DNA from: Vibrio neonatus
Lineage (GTDB): Bacteria; Pseudomonadota; Gammaproteobacteria; Enterobacterales; Vibrionaceae
DNA length: 64,000 nt
Assembly (NCBI RefSeq): GCF_024346975.1
Contig: NZ_AP024886.1
Span: forward strand, 372,001 to 436,000
Direction of reading: 5' to 3'
Both the position numbers and the translations under genes were made by a program. Below are positions 34,165 to 43,938 of this stretch, piece after piece (the stretch's first letter is position 1; each line of letters starts with the position of its first letter). The notes below the pieces were generated by a model. That model was not told where the DNA came from. It did not search any database and worked only from the letters and a program-made list of their open reading frames with translations.

Positions 34165-36221
34165 ACCCCATTAAATTAAAGCATCACGTCCCCGGACGAA
34201 TTCGCTTTAGGGTTCCTAAACTAAGACACTATTCTGATATAGGTTCTTGGATTAAAACCAGTTTAATGGCTATTCAAGGAATCTCACTGGTTCGTGTTAA
34301 CGAGGTTGCCTGCTCTATTGTCATCGAGTATGAAACAGATATTCTCGATTACAGTATCGTTGAGCAGCGTTTATCTCAGCTAGATTTTTCAGAAGCAACA
34401 ACTGAAGAAAGCGAACATGAGTTCACCCGTGGTGATATAGCAATGAATGTCATTGGTACTATATCTGCCGCACTATTGCCTCAAAAATGGGGCGCAGTGA
34501 CAACTGCAACTTTGATTGCACCAACTTTGCTAGAAGGTGTGAAAGAGTTAAAAGACAAAAAAGTATCGGTTGAAGTTTTAGATGCTATCGCTGTTGGGCT
34601 TTCGGCTTGGCGTGGTGACTACAAAACGGCAATGATGACCCAAAGCTTAATCAGCCTTGGTGAATATATGGAGCAGAAAACCAGTCGTAATAGCGATGAG
34701 CTATTGGCTGATTTAATGCGCCCTAAAGATACTATTGTTTGGCTCGTGAAAGACGGAGTTAGAACGCAAGTTAATTCAAACACGTTGCAAGAAGGCGATG
34801 TGATTGAGCTAGCGCCTGGCGTGCTTATTCCTATCGACGGTACGGTAGTTAAAGGCGCAGCCTTGATTAACCAGTCTTCATTGACCGGTGAAAACGTGCC
34901 AGTACGTCGAGAACACGACGCGAAAGTTTACTCTGGTACCTTAGTTACTGAAGGCACTATTCTTGTCCGTGTAGATAAAGTGGGCAGTGAAGCGACTACC
35001 GCGCAAATTGCGAAACTTATCTATGACTCTTTGAGCGAGAAAAGTGAAATTCAGCGTGTGACGCAAGATATGGCGGATCGCCGCGTGAAAATTACCTTAG
35101 GTATCGGTGCTGCTGTGTTTGCCCTTACTCAAGATATTAACCGCGTAGCTTCGGTATTCTTGGTGGATTACTCATGCGCCTTGAAACTCAGTACGCCGGT
35201 GACCTTTAAATCAATAATGTATCGTGCGGCTCAGCAAGGTATTTTATTTAAAGGCGGTAGCGCTATTGAGAAGTTGATTGGCATAGATACCTGTGTCTTC
35301 GACAAAACAGGTACTTTAACGCATGGCGATATGGAAGTGACTGATGTCATTCCTTTATGTTGCCAAAAAAATGCGCGTGATTTACTGGCAATAGCAGCTT
35401 CGGTTGAAGAGCACAGTAATCATCCATTGTCACAAGCTGTGGTTAATGCGGCTAAACACAATGAATTGCCGCACATTGAGCACGGTGAAGTTGAATACGT
35501 TATTGCACATGGTTTAAAAACCACTTTGAATGACAATCAACTGGTAATGGGAAGCCGTCACTTCCTTGAATCGCATGAAAATGTCGATTTTAGCCGTGTT
35601 GAAGACGTTATTCAGCAATATGAAGCGGAAGGTCGTCACCTGATTTATATCTCTAACGAGGGTAAATTAATTGGCATGATCGGGCTTCGTGATCATCTAC
35701 GTGAAGATGCGCTACAGACATTGACTGATCTGCGTAAACTTGGCGTGAATGAGCTGATAATGATCACCGGTGACAGTGCTTACAAAGCACAGATTTTAGC
35801 CGATGAATTGCAGCTAGACCGAATGTACGCACAAACAGTGCCTTCTGAGAAATCGTCGATCATTGAATCGTTGCAACAAGAAGGTAAAAAGGTCATGTTT
35901 ATTGGTGATGGTGTGAACGATGCACCCGCCTTAACCGCGGCCGATGTGGGTGTGGCAATGTGCCGAGGCACTGAGCTAGCAAGGCAAGTGGCTGATGTGG
36001 TGTTGTTGAAAGACGGATTACATGGCGTGGTCGAAGCAAGAGAGTTAGCGAATATCGCCATGCGCGTGATTCACTCTAACATTAAGCTGGCTGAGTACGT
36101 CAACAGCGGCATCATGCTTGCCGCTGCGTTAGGCTATTTAAACCCGACAATGAGTGCATTACTACACAATGGTACAACACTCTCTATTTTAGGGCGCTCT
36201 GCCGCGTTACGTCGTTACTAA
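34161..36221 (+). CDS. fezB: P1B-type (FezB-like, P1B-6) metal-transporting ATPase
   Basis: The 686-residue pump begins with HHVPGRIRFRVP and an HMA_2-like domain. The catalytic core shows TGENVPVRRE (actuator region), FDKTGTLTHGD with phosphorylated Asp 381, and GDGVNDAPALTAADVG (hinge). The membrane metal site reads DYSCALKLSTPVT in place of CPC, as in P1B-6 pumps. Such ATPases, with the R-x-x-R N-terminal motif and a Fur-controlled cluster, are the central component of ferrosome loci, where FezB is thought to load iron into a membrane-bound granule. Substrate iron here is inferred from the family and from the Fur box. Confidence 0.85.
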   Translation: MNPIKLKHHVPGRIRFRVPKLRHYSDIGSWIKTSLMAIQGISLVRVNEVACSIVIEYETDILDYSIVEQRLSQLDFSEATTEESEHEFTRGDIAMNVIGTISAALLPQKWGAVTTATLIAPTLLEGVKELKDKKVSVEVLDAIAVGLSAWRGDYKTAMMTQSLISLGEYMEQKTSRNSDELLADLMRPKDTIVWLVKDGVRTQVNSNTLQEGDVIELAPGVLIPIDGTVVKGAALINQSSLTGENVPVRREHDAKVYSGTLVTEGTILVRVDKVGSEATTAQIAKLIYDSLSEKSEIQRVTQDMADRRVKITLGIGAAVFALTQDINRVASVFLVDYSCALKLSTPVTFKSIMYRAAQQGILFKGGSAIEKLIGIDTCVFDKTGTLTHGDMEVTDVIPLCCQKNARDLLAIAASVEEHSNHPLSQAVVNAAKHNELPHIEHGEVEYVIAHGLKTTLNDNQLVMGSRHFLESHENVDFSRVEDVIQQYEAEGRHLIYISNEGKLIGMIGLRDHLREDALQTLTDLRKLGVNELIMITGDSAYKAQILADELQLDRMYAQTVPSEKSSIIESLQQEGKKVMFIGDGVNDAPALTAADVGVAMCRGTELARQVADVVLLKDGLHGVVEARELANIAMRVIHSNIKLAEYVNSGIMLAAALGYLNPTMSALLHNGTTLSILGRSAALRRY

Positions 36222-36235
36222 AGTGATAGTTTAAT

Positions 36236-36270
36236 AAAGGCAAAAGATTGACGATCTTTTGCCTTTATTT
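36236..36270 (+). terminator. Rho-independent terminator after the ferrosome-like operon
   Basis: AAAGGCAAAAGAT pairs perfectly over 13 bp with ATCTTTTGCCTTT around TGACG, followed by ATTTTG. Confidence 0.9.
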
Positions 36271-36404
36271 TGTCTCTTCACAGCCATTCTTTTTTGCTTA
36301 TTAATTTCCGCTCATCAATCTTAGCTATAAAATAGTATTTCGTTCTATTAGGCGTAGTGAAAAAGATAAGGTATGGTTAGGTTTTTCAGTCATATTAATC
36401 CCTT

Positions 36405-36977
36405 ATGCCCTCTGAACATTCTTTATTTAATACTTTGCAATCAATAGGTTTTTCTCTTCCTGAAGGGCAGGACGGTATTGCGGATCAACAAACGCAAATA
36501 CTAGCACAACTCAATCAATTGAGTGATGCACTCTCACCTTTATTTGAGCGTTCTAAGGCAAAATACCCTGAGCATACGGATCAGCAATTGTTGCTCGGTT
36601 TATTTACTCTGCACCATGAAAAACAGTTGCAGCAATTGCGCACGCAACAGCCAAGTTTATTGGCGATGCAAAAAGTTATAGATGATTCTCTGGATAAACA
36701 CCACGCACAGGCGTTTAAGTCTCCGTTAATCGTCGAAATCTGGCTCACTATGCATTTGTGGCTGTTTGTACAAGGGCAATCAAACATCGACTATTCATTA
36801 GCTTATGATTACGCCAATGAAACCGCCGAACTGCTGAGCCCATTTTCATCTTCTTCATCTAGTCAATTACGTAGTGAATGGCTTAAATCGTTTTACGTGG
36901 GCAAAGAGAAAATGTCGAAACAAAAGAGGGGAATATGTTATTGGATCACGCGTCTATTAAGAAAAAGTAACCAGTGA
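36405..36977 (+). CDS. Uncharacterised helical protein
   Basis: The 190-residue product has no signal peptide and no domain I recognise. It appears mostly helical, with Gln- and Leu-rich segments (QQLLLGLFTLHHEKQLQQL) and a Ser run (SSSSSS) before a basic C-terminus (RGICYWITRLLRK). The start ATG at 36405 has no obvious RBS. It stands alone between the ferrosome-like operon and fhs, so context gives no clear hint. Confidence 0.55.
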   Translation: MPSEHSLFNTLQSIGFSLPEGQDGIADQQTQILAQLNQLSDALSPLFERSKAKYPEHTDQQLLLGLFTLHHEKQLQQLRTQQPSLLAMQKVIDDSLDKHHAQAFKSPLIVEIWLTMHLWLFVQGQSNIDYSLAYDYANETAELLSPFSSSSSSQLRSEWLKSFYVGKEKMSKQKRGICYWITRLLRKSNQ

Positions 36978-37035
36978 TGATGAACTCTGTTAGCTAATGG
37001 TTTTCAGTAAATGAAAAATATCGTTTTTTCAAGTC

Positions 37036-37051
37036 ACGCAAACGTTTGCTC
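37036..37051. promoter_or_regulatory. PurR-type operator upstream of fhs
   Basis: ACGCAAACGTTTGCTC matches ANGCAANCGNTTNCNT at all but the last fixed position. It is 73 bp upstream of the fhs start, so purine levels probably control this one-carbon gene. Confidence 0.75.
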
Positions 37052-37123
37052 TTTACTTATTATAAAAATTCTTTAAGATTTCCGCCCATATCAGATTGTC
37101 TTTTTATCCCTCCAGAGGACCAT

Positions 37124-38875
37124 ATGCTGTCGGACATTGAAATCTCACGATCTACCCCCTTACGCCCCATTTCAGATGTCGCAACCGCAATAGGGTTGCA
37201 CAGCGACGAGATTCAAACTCACGGTCAACACAAAGCAAAAATTAGTCTCAAAGCTTTAAAACGTCTTGAAAACAAAAAGACGGGTAAATTGATCGTTGTT
37301 ACTGCCATTACCCCAACGCCATTGGGCGAGGGTAAAACAGTGACTGCCATTGGACTTGCGCAAGGTTTATTCAAAGTAGGTCAGTCTGTAATGACCTGTA
37401 TTCGTCAACCTTCTATGGGGCCGGTATTTGGCGTCAAAGGTGGTGCAGCAGGTGGCGGTTATTCTCAAGTCGCGCCTATGGAAGAGCTAAACTTGCACCT
37501 GACGGGTGATATTCACGCTGTTACGGTTGCGCATAACCTAGCGTCTGCGGCTATTGATGCTCGTATTTATCACGAGCAGCGCAAAGGCTATGACGATTTT
37601 GAAGCTCGCACAGGGCTTAGCGCACTACGCATTGATGCGGACTCTATCGTTTGGAAACGCGTCATTGACCACAACGATCGCGCACTGCGTAAAGTGACAG
37701 TAGGTATCAATGACGAAGGCAAAACCATTAACGGCTATGAGCGTGAAGATGGTTTTGATATTTCAGCTGCTTCAGAGCTAATGGCAGTACTGGCACTGGC
37801 TAGCGATCTTAAAGATCTACGTCAGCGCATTGGCAAGATTGTGATCGGTTACAACCTTGAAGGTAAAGCGGTGACAACTGAAGATCTTGGTGTTGCCGGA
37901 GCAATGACAGTGAGTATGCGCGAGGCGATTGAGCCAACGATGATGCAGACTCTAGAAGGCATTCCAACACTGATTCATGCTGGACCATTTGCCAATATTG
38001 CGCACGGTAACTCTTCAATTATTGCGGATAATATTGCCACAAAACTGGCTGACTTTACCGTTACTGAAGGCGGTTTTGGGTCGGACATGGGCTTTGAAAA
38101 AGCCTGTAATATCAAAGCGCAAGCCTCTGATAAAGCGCCGGATTGTGCGGTGATTGTCGCTACCTTGCGCGGATTAAAAGCAAACTCTGGATTATACAGC
38201 TTAAAACCGGGTCAACCGATCCCTGACAGCATGTACGAAAAAGACAGCGCGGCATTAGAAGCCGGTTTTGCGAACTTAAAATGGCATATTGAAAACGTGA
38301 CTAAGTATGACGTTCCTGCCGTAGTTGCGATTAACCGTTTCCCGCAAGATACTGATGAAGAGTTGCTACAACTGAAGAACATGGTTGAAGCACTGCCGTA
38401 TTCTGTAGAAGTCGCCATATGTGAAGCCTTTGCAAAAGGTGGCGCTGGCGCGGTTGAGCTTGCCAATAAAGTGGTTGAGCAGTGCCATAACACTCCGACT
38501 CAATTTACTCCTTTGTATCGTATGGATCAGCCTCTTGAAGAGAAAATCATGGCGGTGAGCGAAATTGGCTACGGCGCGGCGTCTGTTACCTTGAGTGACA
38601 AAGCGCAATCGCAACTGGCTCAATATAAAGCCTTAGGCTTTGATAACTTAGCTATCTGTATGGCAAAAACGCCTATGTCCATTTCAACCGATGGTTCAGT
38701 GAAAGGCGCACCGTTACAGTTTGATGTGCCGATTCGTGAGCTGCGACTTTGCGCCGGTGCAGGCTTTATCTACGCACTGTGTGGCAACGTAATGACCATG
38801 CCGGGGCTTCCTGATAAGCCAGCCTTTATGAACCTTGATATTGATGAAGACGGTAACATTACAGGCTTAAGCTAA
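37124..38875 (+). CDS. fhs: Formate--tetrahydrofolate ligase
   Basis: The enzyme makes 10-formyl-THF from formate, THF and ATP, feeding purine synthesis. The ATG at 37124 has AGAGGA 5 bases upstream; a longer frame runs back through the PurR box and is not credible. In 583 residues I see [19 protein letters not shown] (nucleotide-binding loop), [23 protein letters not shown] in two parts and [12 protein letters not shown], all standard for this family. C-terminal [13 protein letters not shown] is also typical. The length fits the bacterial form of about 560-580 residues. Confidence 0.96.
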   Translation: MLSDIEISRSTPLRPISDVATAIGLHSDEIQTHGQHKAKISLKALKRLENKKTGKLIVVTAITPTPLGEGKTVTAIGLAQGLFKVGQSVMTCIRQPSMGPVFGVKGGAAGGGYSQVAPMEELNLHLTGDIHAVTVAHNLASAAIDARIYHEQRKGYDDFEARTGLSALRIDADSIVWKRVIDHNDRALRKVTVGINDEGKTINGYEREDGFDISAASELMAVLALASDLKDLRQRIGKIVIGYNLEGKAVTTEDLGVAGAMTVSMREAIEPTMMQTLEGIPTLIHAGPFANIAHGNSSIIADNIATKLADFTVTEGGFGSDMGFEKACNIKAQASDKAPDCAVIVATLRGLKANSGLYSLKPGQPIPDSMYEKDSAALEAGFANLKWHIENVTKYDVPAVVAINRFPQDTDEELLQLKNMVEALPYSVEVAICEAFAKGGAGAVELANKVVEQCHNTPTQFTPLYRMDQPLEEKIMAVSEIGYGAASVTLSDKAQSQLAQYKALGFDNLAICMAKTPMSISTDGSVKGAPLQFDVPIRELRLCAGAGFIYALCGNVMTMPGLPDKPAFMNLDIDEDGNITGLS

Positions 38876-38905
38876 CTTTCCAATGGTAGCTTAGAGCAAA
38901 TATTA

Positions 38906-38936
38906 AAAAGGCATACTCTATATAGGTATGCCTTTT
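38906..38936. terminator. Terminator between fhs and sdaA
   Basis: AAAAGGCATAC pairs with GTATGCCTTTT over 11 bp with a 9-nt loop. The stem has As on one side and Ts on the other, so it can serve both converging genes. Confidence 0.88.
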
Positions 38937-38966
38937 CTATTTGGTTTTTACTAAGTGATTGGCTCG

Positions 38967-40337
38967 TTACTCACAAGGCGGCGCAAGATGAATCATTGCC
39001 AAGCCACCTAATGAGGTTTCACGGTATTTCTTGTTCATGTCTTTACCGGTTTGATACATGGTATCGATGACATCATCTAGCGAAATCAAACATTTACTAG
39101 AGCGTCTTAATGCCATACGTGAGGCGTTAATCGCTTTCATTGCGCCCATAGCATTGCGCTCGATACACGGCACTTGTACTAGCCCGCCAATCGGATCGCA
39201 AGTCATGCCTAATGAGTGTTCCATGGCAATTTCTGCCGCAATACAAATTTGCTCATTACTGCCACCGCGAAGCGCGGTTAATCCAGCCGCCGCCATGGAA
39301 GATGATACTCCCACTTCGCCCTGACAACCCACTTCTGCGCCAGAAATAGAAGCGTTGGTTTTGTATAAAATACCAATCGCGCCAGACACCGCCATAAAAT
39401 CTTTAAGCTGTTTAGTGTCGAGCTGTTTGATAAAGCGATGGTAATACATCAGTACCGCAGGGATAACACCAGCCGCACCGTTAGTCGGTGAGGTGACCAC
39501 TTGACCGCCAGCGGCGTTTTCTTCACTCACGGCAAAGGCAAATAGATTTATCCAATCAAGGATTTCCATTGGGTCATTTTCCACCAGAACATTGGCTTCT
39601 AGCTTTTTCAATAAGTTAGGCGCGCGGCGCGTGACGTTTAATCCGCCGTCTAAAATGCCTTCAGTCTCAAAACCGCGCTCCATGCACAGACGCATCACTT
39701 TCCAAATCTGATCAGCTTTGGCATCAATTGCCGACATGTCTTGGAACACTTGTTCATTGCGTAGAATCATGCCGCCAAGGCTGAGCCCATTTTTCTCTGC
39801 TTGTGCCAGCATTTGTTCGGCGCTATTAAAAGGGAAAGGCACGTCAATATCAGAGGATTTTTTGCCTTGTTGCAGCTCTTTTTCGGTGGCAATGAATCCG
39901 CCACCAATGGAATAGTAAGTCTCAAAGCCAATGCGAGAGTTTTGCTGATCAAATGCTGAAATAGTCATGCCATTTTCATGTAATGGCAGATTGTTGCTGT
40001 GAAATAAAATGTCTTTATCGTAATCAAAATCAATCACATGGTGATTAGCGATGTTGAGCTTTCCATCTTCAATCGCACTGTGCATTTGCGCATTGGCGCT
40101 GGCGATTTTGATGGTATCGGGACGGTTTCCCAACAAACCTAAAATAGAAGCGCGGTCGGTGTGGTGACCTTTACCCGTTAATGACAGCGAGCCGTATAAA
40201 TCAATTTGAATGCGCGCGACTTGTGCCACATTTTGCTGAATAAGTTGCGTAAAGTAATAGCCCGCTAACATTGGGCCGTTAGTATGCGAACTAGAAGGAC
40301 CGACACCTATTTTGTAGATATCAAAAATTGAGTACAT
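38967..40337 (-). CDS. sdaA: L-serine ammonia-lyase (iron-sulfur)
   Basis: It converts L-serine to pyruvate and ammonia with a 4Fe-4S cluster. The 456-residue single-chain form begins SIFDIYKIGVGPSSSHTNGPM, characteristic of the beta domain. The alpha domain has SEENAAGGQVVTSPTNGAAG and the cluster Cys residues in VGCQGEVG, MTCDPIGG and VPCIERNA. It could equally be called sdaB, since the paralogues are hard to tell apart. It converges on fhs; serine breakdown and one-carbon supply are metabolically linked. Confidence 0.95.
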   Translation of the reverse strand: MYSIFDIYKIGVGPSSSHTNGPMLAGYYFTQLIQQNVAQVARIQIDLYGSLSLTGKGHHTDRASILGLLGNRPDTIKIASANAQMHSAIEDGKLNIANHHVIDFDYDKDILFHSNNLPLHENGMTISAFDQQNSRIGFETYYSIGGGFIATEKELQQGKKSSDIDVPFPFNSAEQMLAQAEKNGLSLGGMILRNEQVFQDMSAIDAKADQIWKVMRLCMERGFETEGILDGGLNVTRRAPNLLKKLEANVLVENDPMEILDWINLFAFAVSEENAAGGQVVTSPTNGAAGVIPAVLMYYHRFIKQLDTKQLKDFMAVSGAIGILYKTNASISGAEVGCQGEVGVSSSMAAAGLTALRGGSNEQICIAAEIAMEHSLGMTCDPIGGLVQVPCIERNAMGAMKAINASRMALRRSSKCLISLDDVIDTMYQTGKDMNKKYRETSLGGLAMIHLAPPCE

Positions 40338-40677
40338 AATCTTTACCTATTACAACATTATGGCTAATCGCCAATTAGGAATAACAAAACACAGTGCGAA
40401 AGACGTTGTCGCATGACAACATGCTGATTATAGGTTCGCGAGTCCGTGTTTGTTGTTTGATGAAGTCCTTTTACTGCGGAATATAGTGTTCCTATTGAGT
40501 GCTGATTGCCGCTTCAATATCAAGCAAACGAGGCCAGACAAACTAGGATGGCTCATCCTTTCAGTATGGCTGATATCAATGCTTATATCACTAAGTATAC
40601 TGCCAAATGTCATGCTTTCCTTTTTCTATCAATGATAAAGTGACAGAAGTTAATATTTTTATTTAAGGTTTGAGAAG
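40338..40677. other. Intergenic region with a GTTGTC dyad
   Basis: The sdaA and NUDIX genes are divergent here, 340 bp apart. GTTGTC (40405-40410) and GACAAC (40415-40420) form a perfect 6+4+6 dyad that could bind a regulator of sdaA. No credible gene was seen. Confidence 0.4.
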
Positions 40678-41208
40678 ATGCTCTATTGTCCGGCGTGTGG
40701 CGCGCAACGTTTAGCCGTTCACGGCAACCAGTTTATTTGCAGTGATTGTGACTTCACTTTCTTTCAAAATATGGCTGCTGCGGTGATGGCGGTGGTGATA
40801 AAACAAGACTCACAACAACGCACTCAGTTGTTGGTTGCTACTCGCTCGCGCGATCCCGGTAAAGGGCTATGGGATTTACCGGGTGGATTTGTTGATCCCG
40901 ATGAAAGCGCGGAGTTTGCATTGCACAGAGAGTTAAAAGAAGAAATTGGCGCAGAGCTCGCCTCGGCGCAATACTTAACTTCTTTTCCCAATACTTACCC
41001 TTATAAAAACGTCACCTATAAAACCTGCGATATGGTGTTTATCGTGACATTGACCGAAGGTGCCAAGGTTGTGGCGAATGATGATGTTGAAAGTTTACAG
41101 TGGTTGCCGTTAGCAGAGATAGATCTGTCTCAGTTTGCGTTTGAATCGACCAAGCGGGCGGTGTCGGCGGTGCAAGATAAATTGCTTGCCAGTGAAAGGG
41201 TGCAATAA
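40678..41208 (+). CDS. NUDIX hydrolase with N-terminal zinc ribbon
   Basis: Residues 1-30 of 176 hold two Cys pairs, CPAC and CSDC, forming a zinc ribbon, as in the NADH pyrophosphatase type. The NUDIX box GGFVDPDESAEFALHRELKEEIG (about 76-98) is complete in GX5EX7REUXEEXGU form. It probably hydrolyses a nucleoside diphosphate derivative. It is close to a group of zinc-ribbon NUDIX proteins without NudC's full length. The gene stands alone and ends in a good terminator. Confidence 0.9.
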   Translation: MLYCPACGAQRLAVHGNQFICSDCDFTFFQNMAAAVMAVVIKQDSQQRTQLLVATRSRDPGKGLWDLPGGFVDPDESAEFALHRELKEEIGAELASAQYLTSFPNTYPYKNVTYKTCDMVFIVTLTEGAKVVANDDVESLQWLPLAEIDLSQFAFESTKRAVSAVQDKLLASERVQ

Positions 41209-41244
41209 CCCATAACTCAAGTGATTCAATTACGTCATTTAAAG

Positions 41245-41288
41245 GGATGCGCTAAACCTTGCCTCAAGCATGTGGCGCATCCTTTTTT
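41245..41288 (+). terminator. Rho-independent terminator after the NUDIX gene
   Basis: GGATGCGC pairs with GCGCATCC across a 22-nt loop and is followed by TTTTTT. Confidence 0.88.
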
Positions 41289-41321
41289 ATGAGCAATATC
41301 AGTATTCGCAATAACAGCGAT

Positions 41322-42197
41322 CTACTGCCACATCACCAATACCGCTGCGCAGGCGACCAACACTAGCGCGAAGATATCCTTTCTTGGAATGCTTTCTTTG
41401 AGATAAAAGTACGACACTAGCATAGTGAAGAAAATCTCCACTTGTCCCAATGTTTTTACATAAGGCACAGTTTGTAACGACATGGCGCTAAACCAACCAA
41501 AAGAGCCTATAAAACTGGCTAAGCTGGTCATAATCACAAGTTTAGGTTTGCTAAACATCTGTTTGAGTGTATTACGATCTTTTATGAGTAAGTAGCCTGT
41601 CAGCAAAAGGGTTTGTAGCAAGATAACAATGAATAGCACCCATGCTGCGCGGTGTGGAAATGGCAAGCTTAGACTTAAACTTGCCTCTCGTATCCATAAT
41701 GACGTCAGTGCGAATGCGGTGCTACAGGCTAAACCTAACGCCGCTGTATTGAGCGAAATACCTCGAAATCCTTTAGGGCAACTGAGGATCAAAACCGCGA
41801 TACCGCCCAGCATAACGCCCACCCAACCTAAAAAGGTCAAGCTAGTACCAAAAAACAGCACTCCTAAAAATGCGGCCACAGGCGCTTCTGATTTTGCCAG
41901 TCCTGCGCCAATCGCAAAGTTGTTTTGTTTAAACAGCAGTACCATTAACGCAGTGGCAACAATTTGCATGATGGCTGCCGCAATCAGAAAAAACCATGAA
42001 TAACCGGTAAAGGTTGGCATAGCCGCCGGTTGCCATTGATAGAGGGCGACTAAATACAATAAGGCGAGGGGGCTTGCCCATAGAAAACGTGCCAGTGTAA
42101 CGCCACTGACATTTAGGGTTTTACTCAATTGGTTTTGAAAAGCATTGCGCCATGATTGGCTAAAAGCGGCCAAAAAGGTGAAAAAGATCCAGCTCAC
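41322..42197 (-). CDS. EamA/DMT-family transporter
   Basis: The 291-residue protein has about ten hydrophobic helices in two EamA-type halves of five. The first half includes FAIGAGLAKSEAPVAAFLGVLFF, the second includes PYVKTLGQVEIFFTMLVSYFYLKE. These match the end-of-EamA motif in which a conserved Glu sits before a helix. Substrates of the family vary (metabolite export, amino acids, sugars). Nothing in the neighbourhood indicates which applies. Confidence 0.85.
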   Translation of the reverse strand: MSWIFFTFLAAFSQSWRNAFQNQLSKTLNVSGVTLARFLWASPLALLYLVALYQWQPAAMPTFTGYSWFFLIAAAIMQIVATALMVLLFKQNNFAIGAGLAKSEAPVAAFLGVLFFGTSLTFLGWVGVMLGGIAVLILSCPKGFRGISLNTAALGLACSTAFALTSLWIREASLSLSLPFPHRAAWVLFIVILLQTLLLTGYLLIKDRNTLKQMFSKPKLVIMTSLASFIGSFGWFSAMSLQTVPYVKTLGQVEIFFTMLVSYFYLKESIPRKDIFALVLVACAAVLVMWQ

Positions 42198-42374
42198 GTT
42201 CGTCCTTAGAATGAGTCTTTAATAGAGAGAACCATCCTACAGACACAAAGCGTCAAACCATAGGGTTTTATCCATCCTTCCTTTTTTGTATGCGGTATCT
42301 TGTGTGCAGTAACCTTTTGTATAGAGCTTGGTGTAGCCATCTACTGACTGCCACACCAAGCAGACTTTACTTAT

Positions 42375-43448
42375 TTAAAACATGAAGTTATATAGATAAC
42401 CTGCGCCCATTGCCATCCCTAAGATCACTACTAAAAATGCCGCAATTAATGGGTTCTTAAATATAGATTTAAGCAAAATAACCTCGGTTAAACTTGCGCC
42501 TGCACTGCCAATAATCAATGCCATTACTGACCCTAGCGCCATGCCTTTTTGCACCAATGCCGCACTTAAAGGAATCACAGCTTCTGCGCGAATATAAAGG
42601 GGAATACCAATAATGGCGGCAATAGGAATGGCGTACCACACTTTGTCACCGGCGTATTTTGCAATTAGGTCAGTTGGGATGAAGCCATAAATGAATGAAC
42701 CAATCAAAATACCGATCAACAAGTAAGGAAGTACTTGCTTAAAGTCTTTCCAAGTGGATGCCCAAATGCGAACCCAGCGGCTTAGCTCTGTTTTTTGTAG
42801 TGAAATTGTGCCATCACAGTTGGTGTTTAATTGCAGTGTTGGTTCTGGTTGTTGTGTTTTATCGGCATTTGCCTTGCCTGAAGTACAGCAAGAAGTACTC
42901 GCTATCATTGGTTCATTAGATTCACCACAACTTTCACTACTGCTCTCAGCACAGGTATTTGTTGCAGAGCAAGAGCTTTGCGCACTGTCTGCTTGGTAAG
43001 CTTCTTGGCGTACATACTTTTCAAAACCTAACTTTTCCAGTACATAACCAGAGACTACGGATACTAACATTGCGATAGCAAAATAAAATATCGCCACTTT
43101 AAAGCCAAAGGTGACCACAAATAGCCCAATAATGACCGGATTAAGTAACGGGCTGGCGAATAGGAATACCATCATAGGCCCAAACCCTGCGCGAGCTCTT
43201 AGCAAACCTTTTAAAAAAGGAATGGTTGAGCAAGAACAAAACGGCGTTATTGAGCCTAAAAGTGCGGCAACAAAGTATCCTCGTCCATTTTTTGAGCTCA
43301 GGATCGATTGGATCTTTTGCGGTGTAATGAATTCTTGTAGTACTCCTACCAAATAACTAATGGCAAGAAATAAAACGGTCAGTTCTGCGGCTAAAAATAG
43401 GAACATATGTCCTGCTTCTTGCGCCATGCTTAATAATTGGTTGTTCAT
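42375..43448 (-). CDS. ArsP/YraQ-like permease with Cys-rich loop
   Basis: The 357-residue permease of the ArsP (DUF318) family has about eight hydrophobic helices. The conserved TPFCSCSTIPF near residue 68 is the metalloid-binding motif of ArsP, which exports trivalent organoarsenicals. Between the two halves lies a long loop (about 150-225) with many Cys, including SSCSATNTCAESSSESCGES and STSCC, a likely soft-metal-binding insertion. An ArsR-family gene is directly upstream in the same direction, and a nested dyad lies between. Organoarsenical export is probable from the family, not proven here. Confidence 0.85.
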   Translation of the reverse strand: MNNQLLSMAQEAGHMFLFLAAELTVLFLAISYLVGVLQEFITPQKIQSILSSKNGRGYFVAALLGSITPFCSCSTIPFLKGLLRARAGFGPMMVFLFASPLLNPVIIGLFVVTFGFKVAIFYFAIAMLVSVVSGYVLEKLGFEKYVRQEAYQADSAQSSCSATNTCAESSSESCGESNEPMIASTSCCTSGKANADKTQQPEPTLQLNTNCDGTISLQKTELSRWVRIWASTWKDFKQVLPYLLIGILIGSFIYGFIPTDLIAKYAGDKVWYAIPIAAIIGIPLYIRAEAVIPLSAALVQKGMALGSVMALIIGSAGASLTEVILLKSIFKNPLIAAFLVVILGMAMGAGYLYNFMF

Positions 43449-43461
43449 TGTGTTGCTCTCT

Positions 43462-43536
43462 ATATTTCGACAATATTGGAATTATAGAAATATGAGTCGC
43501 TATTACAAGTATTTATTTCTATAAAAGTCGAAATAT
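43462..43536. promoter_or_regulatory. Nested inverted repeats between the ArsR and permease genes
   Basis: Outer arms ATATTTCGAC (43462-43471) and GTCGAAATAT (43527-43536) and inner arms TATAGAAATA (43483-43492) and TATTTCTATA (43514-43523) are each perfect 10-bp pairs. They lie directly before the permease start and are good ArsR operator candidates. Confidence 0.65.
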
Positions 43537-43565
43537 AAACTAATGCGTTGAATTTTAGTGAAATT

Positions 43566-43874
43566 TTATTTTGATTCGCTGAGGCAATATTCGTCTAGGC
43601 AACATTCGTCTTGTAGGAAATCGATAACCTGTTGCAGATTTTCGTACTGAGCAATGCAAAATAAGGTGCGACCTTCACGTCTTTGAGAAAGCAATCCGGC
43701 AGAAGATAAGTTGGAAATATGATGAGAGAGCGTGGAGCTAGGGATATTCAATTGTTGCTGAATATCACCAACAGGCACACCTTGATGACCGGCTTTTACC
43801 GCCAATTTATAAATACTGAGACGTGTGGGATGACCAAGTTCTTTTAGTGCTTTGGCGACGTGTTCTAGTTGCAT
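43566..43874 (-). CDS. ArsR-family metal(loid)-responsive repressor
   Basis: The 102-residue winged-helix protein has the ArsR layout: LGHPTRLSIYKLAV, then the recognition helix IPSSTLSHHISNLSSAGLL and the wing QRREGRTLFC. The usual metal-site ELCVC is absent from helix 3; instead, a C-terminal DECCLDEYC supplies three Cys that could sense thiophilic metal(loid)s. It lies upstream of the ArsP-like permease. A TTCCA-N6-TGGAA dyad (43894-43909) precedes it. Confidence 0.88.
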   Translation of the reverse strand: MQLEHVAKALKELGHPTRLSIYKLAVKAGHQGVPVGDIQQQLNIPSSTLSHHISNLSSAGLLSQRREGRTLFCIAQYENLQQVIDFLQDECCLDEYCLSESK

Positions 43875-43938
43875 GCTTCTCTCCTGATAATAATTCCATG
43901 CTAGTGGAAGTATCTAGGTGAAGCAAGCATGCATTGCC

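Noticed and set aside
40428..40635. Short open frames on both strands between sdaA and the NUDIX gene
   Set aside because: No RBS, no domain, and they overlap each other on opposite strands in promoter sequence.
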